Positions 8,577 through 15,715 of a stretch of 64,000 nucleotides of DNA are shown piece after piece. This DNA comes from Streptomyces griseus (lineage in GTDB: Bacteria > Actinomycetota > Actinomycetes > Streptomycetales > Streptomycetaceae). The notes beneath the pieces were generated by a model that was not told the origin of the DNA, searched no databases, and was given only the letters and a program-made list of their open reading frames with translations. A program made the translations under genes and the position numbers. The stretch spans positions 62,001 through 126,000 of the forward strand of contig NZ_MDKB01000003.1 of the NCBI RefSeq assembly GCF_001715295.1, written 5' to 3'. Numbering within the stretch: position 1 is the stretch's first letter; every line of letters begins with the position of its first letter.

Positions 8577-9908
8577 ATGCCCGCACGCATGAGTCATTCC
8601 CGCGCCATCGCCGTGATGACGGGCTGCGCCTGTCTGGCCCTCGCCGTGGGCGTCCCCGCCCAGGCCGCCCCGCACGCCCACGGCAGGGGCATCGAGCGTG
8701 CCGTCCTTCCCGCCGGCGACGGCTGGGCCGCCGCCGACGGCTCCACCACGGGCGGCTCGAAGGCCACCCCCGACCACGTCTACACCGTGACCGACCGGGC
8801 CGAGCTCATCGCCGCCTTCGAGGACGCGGGCGACGCCCCGAAGATCGTCCGGGTCGTGGGCACCCTGCACGGCAACGCGGACGCCGACGGCACCCCCATC
8901 GGCTGTGAGGAGTACCAGCAGGACGGTTACACCCTGGAGAAGTACCTGGCCGCCTACGACCCGGCCGTCTGGGGCCGGGACGAGGTCCCCTCGGGCCCGC
9001 TGGAGGACGCCCGCGACGCGTCCGCGAAGCGGCAGGCGGCGGCGGTCAACGTGTACGTGCCGTCCAACACCACGCTGGTCGGCGTCGGAGAGGACGCCAC
9101 GGTCATCGGCGCCAGTCTCCAGGTGAGGAACGTCTCCAACGTCATCGTCCGGAACATCTCCTTCGAGGACACCTACGACTGCTTCCCGCAGTGGGACCCC
9201 ACCGACGGCGACACGGGCCACTGGAACTCCGAGTACGACAACCTCGTCGTTCACGGCTCCAGCCGCGTCTGGGTCGACCACAACACCTTCGGCGACGGCG
9301 ACCGCCCCGACTCCGCCCAGCCCCGCTACTTCGGCGAGCTGTACCAGCAGCACGACGGGCTCTTCGACATCGTCCGGGGCGCCGACCTCGTCACCGTTTC
9401 CTGGAACGTCCTGAAGGACCACGACAAGACGATGCTCATCGGCAACAGCGACGGCGCCGGCGCCACCGACCGGGGCAGGCTCCGCGTCACGCTGCACCAC
9501 AACCTCTTCAAGGACGTCAACGAGCGCGCCCCCCGCGTCCGCTTCGGCCAGGTCGACTCGTACAACAACCACTTCGTCGCCACCGAGGGCGCCGCCTACG
9601 GCTACACGTACGGCATCGGGGCCGAGTCCCACCTCGTCGCCGAACACAACGCCTTCACCGTGCCGGCCGGTCTCGACAAGGCGGCCATCCTCAAGAAGTG
9701 GTCCGAGTCCGCCCTCACGGCGGAGGACAACTACGTCAACGGCCGCAGGACCGACCTGATCGCCGCGCACAACGCCGGCTTCCCCACGGCGCAGCTCGCC
9801 AGGGGCGCCGGCTGGACCCCGGAGCTCCGCACGCGGATCGACCACCCGCGCGCCGTGCCCGCGCTCGTGGACCGCGGGGCGGGCGCCGGACGGGCCCCCG
9901 GCTGCTGA
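8577..9908 (+). CDS. Secreted pectate lyase, polysaccharide lyase family 1
   Basis: This 443-residue protein has a signal peptide of about 30 residues ending GVPAQA. The right-handed beta-helix motifs are clear: VWVDHNTFGDGD, DGLFDIVRGADLVTVSWN, DKTMLIG and LHHNLFKDVNERAPRVRFG. The last contains the catalytic and substrate-binding arginines of PL1. It cleaves polygalacturonate by calcium-dependent beta-elimination outside the cell. GAGGA precedes the ATG at a good distance. It is followed by a pectin methylesterase, a natural partner, because de-esterified pectin is the preferred lyase substrate. The C-terminal residues (after about 425) are low-complexity. Confidence 0.93.
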   Translation: MPARMSHSRAIAVMTGCACLALAVGVPAQAAPHAHGRGIERAVLPAGDGWAAADGSTTGGSKATPDHVYTVTDRAELIAAFEDAGDAPKIVRVVGTLHGNADADGTPIGCEEYQQDGYTLEKYLAAYDPAVWGRDEVPSGPLEDARDASAKRQAAAVNVYVPSNTTLVGVGEDATVIGASLQVRNVSNVIVRNISFEDTYDCFPQWDPTDGDTGHWNSEYDNLVVHGSSRVWVDHNTFGDGDRPDSAQPRYFGELYQQHDGLFDIVRGADLVTVSWNVLKDHDKTMLIGNSDGAGATDRGRLRVTLHHNLFKDVNERAPRVRFGQVDSYNNHFVATEGAAYGYTYGIGAESHLVAEHNAFTVPAGLDKAAILKKWSESALTAEDNYVNGRRTDLIAAHNAGFPTAQLARGAGWTPELRTRIDHPRAVPALVDRGAGAGRAPGC

Positions 9909-9984
9909 CCCTCGGGTCCACCAACCGGCCGGAGCGGCACCGCACGCTCTCCAGCACCCCGGGGAGCGCCGCTCCGGCCCACCC

Positions 9985-10120
9985 GCGAACGGACCACCGG
10001 CGAACGGACCACCGGCGAACGGACCACCGGCGAACGAACCACCAGCGAACGAAGCACCGCCGAAGGAACCACCCGCGAAGGAAACCCCCCGGCCGAGGAC
10101 CCACGCGAAGGAGCACCACC
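9985..10120 (+). repeat. Nine in-phase 15-bp units ending in the pectinesterase ribosome site
   Basis: Units begin at 9985, 10000, 10015, 10030, 10045, 10060, 10075, 10090 and 10105 without phase shift. The first three are identical (GCGAACGGACCACCG). Later copies drift, and the ninth is GCGAAGGAGCACCACC, which contains the GAAGGAG ribosome-binding site directly before the ATG at 10121. The array lies wholly between the pectate lyase stop and the pectinesterase start. Confidence 0.9.
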
Positions 10121-11227
10121 ATGCCCAGCCGACGCAGCGCCCTGTCCCTGCTCGCCGGCGGGAGTGCCGTCCTGGCGCTCGGCGCCGCGCCCGCCGCACA
10201 CGCCCGCACCTCCCCCCACCGCCCCTTCGGCCGCTACGGCTCGCCGTCCCGCCGCCTCGACCCACGGACGCTGTACGTCGACCCGCACGGCCGGGGCGAC
10301 CACACCGGTGTCCAGCCGGCCGTCGACGCGGCCTCCGGCACCGGATACACCCTCGTGCTCGCCCCCGGCGTCTACCGGGAGACCGTCACCGTGCCGGCCG
10401 ACAGGACCGGCCTCACCCTGATCGGCGCGAGCGGGGACCCGCGCGACACCGTCCTCGTCCACGACAACGCGGCCGGCACCCCCAGGCCCGACGGCTCCGG
10501 CACCCACGGCACCTCCGGGTCCGCGACCACCACCGTCCGGGCGGCCGGCTTCACCGCCCGCGACCTGACCTTCGCCAACGACTGGCTGCGCGCCGACCAC
10601 CCCGACTACACCGGCACCCAGGCCGTCGCGATCAAGGTCCAGGGCGACCGCTCGGCGTTCTACCGCTGCCGCTTCCTCGGCCACCAGGACACCCTGTACG
10701 CCGACTCCCCGTCCCTCACCGCCTTCGCCCGCCAGTACTACCGCGACTGTTCCATCGAGGGTGACGTCGACTTCGTCTTCGGCCGTGCCACCGCCGTCTA
10801 CGACCGCTGCCACTTCCGGACCCTGACCCGTACCGACCTGGGGTCCGCGCCGTACGGTTTCGTCTTCGCACCCAGCACCGCCCGGGCCAACCCGCACGGC
10901 TTCCTCGTGCTGCGCTCCCGTGTCACCAGCACCGCTCCCGACGGCTACTACAAGCTGGCCCGCCCCTGGGTGCCCTCCTCCGACCTCACCGCGCACCCCA
11001 TGCTCACCGTCCGCGACAGCCACCTCGGCGCGGGCATCGACGCCGTCGCGCCCTACGGCACCATGTCCGCGGGTTTCCCCTGGCAGGAGCAGCGCTTCGC
11101 CGAGTACCGCAACACCGGCCCCGGCGCCCGCGTCACCGATCCCGCCGACCGCCCCCGGCTGAGCCGGGCGCAGGCCCGCTCGCACACCCCGGCCGACTGG
11201 CTCGGCGACTGGCACCCGTACGCGTGA
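10121..11227 (+). CDS. Secreted pectinesterase, carbohydrate esterase family 8
   Basis: This 368-residue exported enzyme removes methyl esters from pectin. The N-terminus MPSRRSALSLLAGG has a twin arginine followed by a hydrophobic stretch and AHA, so Tat export is likely. CE8 motifs appear in order: the GTQAVAIKV region, GHQDTLYAD, GDVDFVFGRATA with the catalytic aspartates, and LARPWVP with the substrate-binding Arg/Trp. The start ATG is fixed by GAAGGAG in the last unit of the 15-bp repeat array. It lies 212 bp downstream of the pectate lyase on the same strand. Confidence 0.93.
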   Translation: MPSRRSALSLLAGGSAVLALGAAPAAHARTSPHRPFGRYGSPSRRLDPRTLYVDPHGRGDHTGVQPAVDAASGTGYTLVLAPGVYRETVTVPADRTGLTLIGASGDPRDTVLVHDNAAGTPRPDGSGTHGTSGSATTTVRAAGFTARDLTFANDWLRADHPDYTGTQAVAIKVQGDRSAFYRCRFLGHQDTLYADSPSLTAFARQYYRDCSIEGDVDFVFGRATAVYDRCHFRTLTRTDLGSAPYGFVFAPSTARANPHGFLVLRSRVTSTAPDGYYKLARPWVPSSDLTAHPMLTVRDSHLGAGIDAVAPYGTMSAGFPWQEQRFAEYRNTGPGARVTDPADRPRLSRAQARSHTPADWLGDWHPYA

Positions 11228-11338
11228 GGTGCGGCGTCGCGCAGGGAGCGTTCCCGGCCGCGAGGCCCGTGGAGTTCCGCTGTCGTATGCCTGTACGCGC
11301 ACCGGTGCGCCGGTGTACGGTCTCGGGCCGACGGCCTT

Positions 11339-11352
11339 TGGGAGCGCTCCCA
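11339..11352. promoter_or_regulatory. CebR-type operator before the endoglucanase gene
   Basis: TGGGAGCGCTCCCA is a perfect 14-bp palindrome identical to the established Streptomyces CebR box, where the LacI-family repressor CebR binds until cellobiose releases it. It lies 33 bp before the GTG start at 11385 and overlaps an in-frame ATG at 11352, which is therefore unlikely to be the start. No cebR gene is in the window. Confidence 0.9.
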
Positions 11353-11384
11353 TGTTGCTTCCGCTTCGAACGAGGAGGAACGCT

Positions 11385-12758
11385 GTGAAACGCATACTGG
11401 CCTTACTGGCGACCTGCGCGACGGTGCTGGGTCTCACGGCCCTGTCCGCCCCCCAGGCGGCGGCCGCCGCCGGCTGCACGGTGGACTACACGCTGACCAA
11501 CCAGTGGCAGGGAGGCTTCCAGGCCGCGGTGAAGGTCACCAACCTGGGGGACCCCGTCACCGGGTGGCGGCTCGGGTTCACGTGGCCGGACGGGGGTCAG
11601 AAGGTCGTCCAGGGCTGGAACGCCACCTGGTCGCAGTCCGGTTCCGCGGTCACCGCCACCGGCGTCGACTGGAACCGCACGCTGGCCACCGGCGCGGCTG
11701 CCGACCTGGGTTTCACGGGCTCCTTCACGGGCGCCAATCCGACGCCCGCGGCGTTCACGCTCAACGGCGTCGCCTGTACGGGCTCCGTGGGCGGGGAGGA
11801 CCCGCCGCCCACGGGCGACGGCACCCCCGTGGGCGTCAACGGACAGCTGCACGTCTGCGGCGTCAACCTGTGCAACCAGTACGACCGCCCCGTCCAGCTG
11901 CGGGGCATGAGCACCCACGGCATCCAGTGGTTCGCCCAGTGCTACAACGCCGCCTCCCTGGACGCGCTGGCGAAGGACTGGAAGTCCGACCTGCTGCGCG
12001 TCGCGATGTACGTGCAGGAGGACGGCTACGAGACCGACCCGGCGGGCTTCACCAGCCGTGTGAACGGCCTCGTCGACATGGCCGAGGCACGCGGCATGTA
12101 CGCCCTGATCGACTTCCACACCCTGACTCCGGGCGACCCGAACTACAACCTCGACCGCGCGAAGACGTTCTTCGCGTCCGTCGCCGCCCGCAACGCCGGT
12201 AAGAAGAACGTGATCTACGAGATCGCCAACGAACCGAACGGCGTGAGCTGGGCGGCCGTCAAGAGCTACGCCGAGCAGGTCATCCCGGTGATCCGGGCCG
12301 CCGACCCGGACGCGGTCGTCATCGTCGGCACCCGCGGCTGGTCCTCGCTGGGAGTCTCGGACGGCTCCGACGAGAACGAGGTCGTCGCCAGTCCCGTCAA
12401 CGCCGCCAACATCATGTACGCGTTCCACTTCTACGCCGCGAGCCACAAGGACGCCTACCGTGCCACCCTCAGCCGCGCGGCCTCACGACTGCCGCTGTTC
12501 GTCACGGAGTTCGGCACCGTGAGTGCGACCGGGGGCGGGACGCTGGACCGGGCGAGCACCACGGCCTGGCTGGACCTGCTCGACCAGCTGAAGATCAGCT
12601 ACGCGAACTGGACCTATTCCGACGCTCCCGAGACCAGCGCGGCGTTCCGGCCCGGAACCTGTGACGGCGGCGACTACAGCAGCAGCGGTGTGCTGACGGA
12701 GTCCGGGGCGTTGCTCAAGAGCCGGATCAGTACCCCCGACTCCTTCCCCACGGGCTGA
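11385..12758 (+). CDS. Secreted endoglucanase: CBM2 cellulose-binding module plus GH5 catalytic domain
   Basis: This 457-residue protein starts at a GTG behind GAGGAGGA. The signal peptide covers about residues 1-28 (SAPQAAAAA). A family 2 carbohydrate-binding module spans about 30-133, including tryptophans in NQWQGGF, GWRLGFTW and GWNATW and a Cys pair at 31 and 131. After a short linker (GEDPPPTGDG), the GH5 domain runs from about 148. It has the acid/base E283 in EIANEPNG and the nucleophile E375 in FVTEFGTV. It would cut internal beta-1,4-glucan bonds outside the cell. The CebR box implies cellobiose induction. A hairpin follows the stop. Confidence 0.95.
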   Translation: MKRILALLATCATVLGLTALSAPQAAAAAGCTVDYTLTNQWQGGFQAAVKVTNLGDPVTGWRLGFTWPDGGQKVVQGWNATWSQSGSAVTATGVDWNRTLATGAAADLGFTGSFTGANPTPAAFTLNGVACTGSVGGEDPPPTGDGTPVGVNGQLHVCGVNLCNQYDRPVQLRGMSTHGIQWFAQCYNAASLDALAKDWKSDLLRVAMYVQEDGYETDPAGFTSRVNGLVDMAEARGMYALIDFHTLTPGDPNYNLDRAKTFFASVAARNAGKKNVIYEIANEPNGVSWAAVKSYAEQVIPVIRAADPDAVVIVGTRGWSSLGVSDGSDENEVVASPVNAANIMYAFHFYAASHKDAYRATLSRAASRLPLFVTEFGTVSATGGGTLDRASTTAWLDLLDQLKISYANWTYSDAPETSAAFRPGTCDGGDYSSSGVLTESGALLKSRISTPDSFPTG

Positions 12759-12791
12759 CGGGGGAGGTACCGCCGACCGGACCGCCAGGAC

Positions 12792-12821
12792 GGCCGCCCG
12801 CGCGCCTTCGCACGGGCGGCC
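12792..12821 (+). terminator. Hairpin terminator after the endoglucanase
   Basis: GGCCGCCCG (12792-12800) pairs perfectly with CGGGCGGCC (12813-12821) across a 12-nt loop, 33 bp after the GH5 stop. Confidence 0.7.
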
Positions 12822-12870
12822 CTCCGACCGGATCGGTCGTCACCGGTGTCCGGGACCGTGCGGCGGCGGC

Positions 12871-13008
12871 GGTGCGTGCCGTCCGGGCCGTTGCCCGTTT
12901 CCCCCGGTCCGGCGCCCAGTGTGGTCGCCCGTGCGGCGGCGGTGCGTGCTGTCCGGGCCGCTGCCCGTATCCCTCGGTCCGGCGCCCGTGTTGTCGCCCG
13001 TGCGGCGG
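12871..13008. repeat. 70-bp direct repeat, two copies, in a gene-free stretch
   Basis: The interval 12822-13058 has no convincing gene. Bases 12871-12940 recur at 12941-13008 with few differences; both copies start GGTGCGTGC and end GTGCGGCGG. The stretch lies just beyond the shortened partner of the sigma factor gene, where a longer reading frame would be expected. Confidence 0.75.
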
Positions 13009-13058
13009 ACGCACGGCTCGATGTCCCTGCCGCTGACGCCGTGGGCCGGCTCGTTCGC

Positions 13059-13265
13059 TCATGCGGGCTGTCCGTTCCTCGGCGGCGGGGGAGTGGCGCG
13101 CCCGCCACCCGCAGCCACGGCCCCGCGGGCCCGTGGGGGAGGGGGCGTGGCGGGGCCGGGGGCTCCCCGCCCCGCCACGCCGACCCGTGCGGGCATCCGT
13201 TCCGGGGCCGGGCGGTGCGAGGCTGCGGCGGAGCGCAGCCGCTGCCGCAGATCCTCCTCGTTCAC
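13059..13265 (-). pseudogene. Truncated partner gene coupled to the sigma factor
   Basis: A GTG at 13265 overlaps the sigma factor stop (GTGA) and opens a 68-residue frame. Its N-terminus, VNEEDLRQRLRSAAASHRP, is like that of the membrane proteins that usually follow SigE-type sigma genes in Streptomyces. The rest (AGRGAPGPATPPPPRARG) is low-complexity, and the frame stops before any membrane segment. Those partners are usually well over 200 residues long. I infer a truncated remnant. It could also be a short functional protein or a frameshifted gene; no continuation in another frame was convincing. Confidence 0.5.
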
Positions 13266-13867
13266 CGTCGTCCGTCGGTGCGCGGTGGCACGACGGCCAC
13301 CCGTACCCGGGCGGCCGGTTCCTCGGGCTCCAGCAGCCGCTGCAGTTCCGCCACACCGCGCGAGGTCTGGCTCTTCACCGTGCCGACCGATATCCCGAGC
13401 ACCAGCGACGTGTCCCGCTCGGAGAGGTCGAAGGCGTGCCGCAGCACCACGCACGCCCGCTTGCGGAACGGCAGCCTGCGCAGGGCTCCTTGGACGTCCA
13501 CCACCGCCGACACGTCGGGCCCGTCCGCGGCGTACCCGTCCCCGGACCCGCGGGGCGCCCAGAAGAGGGCGATCCTGCGGCGCTCCCGTACGGCGCTCCG
13601 GATGCGCGTCCGGGCCAGGTTGGCGACGACCCCTCGCGCGTAGGCCATCGGGTGGTCGGCGTCCCTGACCCGGTCCCAGCGGTGCCAGAGCGCCGTCAGC
13701 GCGTCGGCCGCCAGGTCGTCGGCCGCGTCAAGTTCCCCCGTCAGCAGGTGGGCGAAGCGGGCGAGTTCGGCGTAGTGCGCCTCGAAGAACGCATGGAAAT
13801 CGGTTGCGGCGGCATCGTCCACGACCGTGCCCACGGGCACCCCTTCCCTGCAGTCGGATCCCAGCAC
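13262..13867 (-). CDS. SigE-family ECF-like RNA polymerase sigma factor
   Basis: The 201-residue reading has region 2 (FHAFFEAHYAELARFAHLL, then DDLAADALTALWHRWDRV) and region 4 (LPFRKRACVVLRHAFDLSE, then GTVKSQTSRGVAELQRLL). It would direct polymerase to a small regulon, often surface-related. The annotated ATG is at 13867, but a GTG at 13834, preceded by GGAAGGGG, is the more likely start and would give 190 residues. The expected anti-sigma or membrane partner downstream is shortened. The gene ends GTGA, overlapping that remnant. Confidence 0.88.
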   Translation of the reverse strand: MLGSDCREGVPVGTVVDDAAATDFHAFFEAHYAELARFAHLLTGELDAADDLAADALTALWHRWDRVRDADHPMAYARGVVANLARTRIRSAVRERRRIALFWAPRGSGDGYAADGPDVSAVVDVQGALRRLPFRKRACVVLRHAFDLSERDTSLVLGISVGTVKSQTSRGVAELQRLLEPEEPAARVRVAVVPPRTDGRR

Positions 13868-13938
13868 GCCCCGCCCTGACGCGCCGCGCCCAGGACGGCC
13901 TACGCCCCCTCGCTGACCCGGGGTGCGCTCCGAGGGCC

Positions 13939-13985
13939 GTGCGCGGGGGGCGAGAGCGTTCCCCCGCGCACGACGGAAGCGCTTC
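13939..13985. promoter_or_regulatory. Hairpin and GAAGCGCTTC palindrome between antitoxin and sigma gene
   Basis: An 11-bp perfect stem (13939-13949 with 13961-13971) could terminate the antitoxin transcript. Directly beside it is the palindrome GAAGCGCTTC (13976-13985), similar to the LacI-type box at 1412 and about 110-145 bp upstream of the sigma factor start. The rest of 13868-14067 shows no gene. Confidence 0.45.
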
Positions 13986-14067
13986 GACGCGAGTGCGTAC
14001 CCCAGTAAGGCGCAACCTCGCGGGAACCTGAACCCCCGGTACCGGAGAATTCTGCTGCGGCAGGTCC

Positions 14068-14235
14068 TCAGGCGGTGCCGGGCTCCGCGAGCGCTACGGC
14101 CCGGCTCCGGCGCGCGATGACCTCGTTGAGCGCGGTGTTCACCGTGTCCTTCCTGGTGCCGGCCCCCAAGAGTTCAGCGGCCTCGGCGAGCGCGTCGTCA
14201 TCGACTTCGAGGAGCAGCTCGGACCTGGTGAACAT
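14068..14235 (-). CDS. Orphan VapB-type antitoxin
   Basis: This 55-residue frame reads MFTRSELLLEVDDDALAEAA, then ELLGAGTRKDTVNTALNEVI and ARRSRAVALAEPGTA. The short acidic beta strand followed by ELLGAGTRKDTVNTAL matches VapB (DUF2191) antitoxins, ribbon-helix-helix proteins that neutralise a PIN-domain toxin and repress their own promoter. A VapC gene normally follows at once. Here only 200 bp separate the stop from the sigma gene and no PIN motif is found in any frame. It may be a toxin-less relic or act on a toxin elsewhere. A palindromic operator touches the start codon. Confidence 0.78.
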   Translation of the reverse strand: MFTRSELLLEVDDDALAEAAELLGAGTRKDTVNTALNEVIARRSRAVALAEPGTA

Positions 14236-14271
14236 CCGTATATAGGTGGTGGTCTATGCGCATATATACGG
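14236..14271. promoter_or_regulatory. Palindromic operator/promoter of the antitoxin gene
   Basis: CCGTATATA (14236-14244) and TATATACGG (14263-14271) form a 9-bp perfect inverted repeat with an 18-bp spacer that contains the palindrome TATGCGCATA (14255-14264). The proximal arm touches the ATG at 14235, and no ribosome site fits between, which suggests a leaderless or nearly leaderless message. The AT-rich block stands out in this 72% GC sequence. Confidence 0.65.
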
Positions 14272-14290
14272 CGGGGTGGGCTGTGCCGTG

Positions 14291-14776
14291 TCACCCGGAC
14301 GGTCGGCCGTCCAGTCGCAGGAGCACCTCGTCGGTCTCCTCGCCGCGGGCCTCCGCATAGCCGCGGTCCCTGCCGGACAGGACGAACCCGCACTTCTCCA
14401 GCACGCGGACCGACCCCGTGTTGTCCGCGGCGGCCCGCGCGTGCAGCGGGCGCTCCGGTACGGCGTCGAGCAGCGCCCGCAGCGCGGCGGTCGCCAGGCC
14501 CCTGCCCCAGTGGGCCCGGTCGATCCAGTAGGTGACCTCACGCTCGGCCGGCGGTCCGTAGACGCCCGCGTTGCCCACCACCACGCCGTCGGCGAGCACC
14601 GTGCGCATGACGACGGAGTCCGAGGCGCGGATGCGCTGCCAGTGGGCGTCGAACATGGCCCGGTCGGACGGGTCCGCGCTGGTGAAGGCGGCCACCCGGG
14701 TCGCCTCCGGGTCGCTCATGAAGGCGAAGAACAGAGGCAGGTCGCCGTCCCGGACCTCGCGGAGGGTGACGCGCAT
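14291..14776 (-). CDS. GNAT-family N-acetyltransferase
   Basis: This 161-residue cytoplasmic protein belongs to the RimJ/RimL-like branch. It begins RVTLREVRDGDLPLFF, has central strands MRTVLADGVVVGNAGVYG and EVTYWIDRAHWGRGLATAAL, and carries the acetyl-CoA pyrophosphate loop HWGRGLATAAL. The N-x4-VLEKCGF segment is also typical. It transfers acetyl from acetyl-CoA to an amine on a small molecule or protein; the substrate cannot be deduced. It lies 4 bp after the IclR regulator gene on the same strand, so the two are probably co-transcribed. Confidence 0.87.
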   Translation of the reverse strand: MRVTLREVRDGDLPLFFAFMSDPEATRVAAFTSADPSDRAMFDAHWQRIRASDSVVMRTVLADGVVVGNAGVYGPPAEREVTYWIDRAHWGRGLATAALRALLDAVPERPLHARAAADNTGSVRVLEKCGFVLSGRDRGYAEARGEETDEVLLRLDGRPSG

Positions 14777-14780
14777 GGGA

Positions 14781-15551
14781 TCAGAGTCTCCTGGTCGCGA
14801 GGGTGAGGCGGTCGCGGGCGTCGAACAGGGCGTCCTTGACCAGCTGCTCGTGTGCGGGGGTGAGCCGGGCGACCGGGACCGAGCAGCTGATCGCGTCCCG
14901 CGCAGGCGTGCGGTACGGCACGGCCACGCCGAAGCAGCGCAGTCCGAGCGTGTTCTCCTCGCGGTCCACCGCGTACCCCTGCTCCCGGATGACGTGCAGC
15001 TCGTCGATCAGCTTCTCGCGGTCGGTGAGGGTGTGCTCGGTCAGCGCCGGCAGGGTCTGCGGCAGCATCTTGCGGACCTGCTCGTCGGTGTGGGTGGCGA
15101 GCAGCGCCTTGCCGAGCGAGGTGGAGTGGGCGGGCAGCCGGCGGCCGACCCGGGTGAAGGGGCGCAGGTAGTGCTGGGACTGCCGGGTGGCGAGGTACAC
15201 GACGTTGGTACCGTCCAGCCGGGCCAGGTGGATGGTCTCCGTGGTGTCGTCGGAGAGCCGGTCCAGGGTGGGGCGGGCGGCGGCGACGACCTCGTCACCG
15301 TCGATGTACGAGGTGCCGACGAGCAGGGCGCGCACCCCGATCCCGTACCGCGTGCCCGTCGCGTCGGTCTCCACCCAGCCGAGCTCGACGAGGGTGCGCA
15401 ACAGCATGTAGAGGCTGGACTTGGGGTAGCCGACGGCTTCCTGCACGGCGGCCAGCGAGTGCATACCGGGGCGCCCCGCGAAGTACTCGAGGAGTTCCAC
15501 CGTCCGTACCGCGGACTTGACCTGCGCCCCACCAGACTCGGCAACCGACAT
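14781..15551 (-). CDS. IclR-family transcriptional regulator (KdgR-like role)
   Basis: This 256-residue DNA-binding protein has an N-terminal winged helix at about residues 12-70 (VKSAVRTVELLEYFA, then PKSSLYMLLRTLVELGWVE). The C-terminal IclR effector domain includes LPAHSTSLGKALLA and GYAVDREENTLGLRCFGVAV. The start ATG at 15551 is preferred over an upstream frame reaching 15728, because that extension runs through the palindromic operators. It is divergent from the 2-oxoglutarate-semialdehyde dehydrogenase and probably controls it in response to a sugar acid or keto-deoxy acid. The effector is inferred. Confidence 0.88.
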   Translation of the reverse strand: MSVAESGGAQVKSAVRTVELLEYFAGRPGMHSLAAVQEAVGYPKSSLYMLLRTLVELGWVETDATGTRYGIGVRALLVGTSYIDGDEVVAAARPTLDRLSDDTTETIHLARLDGTNVVYLATRQSQHYLRPFTRVGRRLPAHSTSLGKALLATHTDEQVRKMLPQTLPALTEHTLTDREKLIDELHVIREQGYAVDREENTLGLRCFGVAVPYRTPARDAISCSVPVARLTPAHEQLVKDALFDARDRLTLATRRL

Positions 15552-15632
15552 GCCCCATGCCCCTTCCAGCCCTCTTGCCACAACCGTGCGCGACCCTGCG
15601 ACTTCTTGCCAACACCGAACACCCGGAAATAG

Positions 15633-15680
15633 AGTTCCTGCATATTCACGATCAGGAACTTTGTTCAGAATACCGAACAA
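15633..15680. promoter_or_regulatory. Two palindromic operators in the iclR - aldehyde dehydrogenase divergent region
   Basis: AGTTCCTG (15633-15640) pairs with CAGGAACT (15653-15660) over a 12-bp spacer. Directly adjoining, TTGTTC (15661-15666) pairs with GAACAA (15675-15680) over 8 bp. The TTC/GAA arms resemble known IclR-family sites. Their place between divergent genes suggests autoregulation plus control of the dehydrogenase at 15716. Confidence 0.65.
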
Positions 15681-15715
15681 CTCCTGATGCGCAGAGTGGA
15701 CCGGAAGGAAACACG

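Noticed and set aside
4625..8590. Minus-strand open frame of 1321 codons across five plus-strand genes
   Set aside because: It is a GC-bias shadow: the plus-strand genes have clear domains, motifs and overlapping starts, while this frame is low-complexity Gly/Arg/Val with no recognisable domain.
9985..10120. Possible CRISPR array
   Set aside because: Units are 15 bp and directly contiguous, with no spacers and no cas genes nearby.
9736..10209. Minus-strand FAGGP/FAGGS pentapeptide-repeat protein
   Set aside because: The apparent pentapeptides come from the 15-bp DNA repeat read in one frame; the frame overlaps two real secreted-enzyme genes and has no start signal.
11352..11384. ATG at 11352 as the endoglucanase start
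   Set aside because: It lies in the CebR operator; GAGGAGGA and a normal signal peptide point to the GTG at 11385.
12674..13356. Minus-strand frames that might continue the truncated sigma partner
   Set aside because: They are rich in Arg/Pro/Gly/Ala with no membrane segment and span the 70-bp duplication; no frameshift that restores a plausible protein could be seen.
13868..14067. VapC toxin downstream of the antitoxin
   Set aside because: All three minus frames were read; no PIN-domain start (D-x-S/T-A/V) or adequate length was found.
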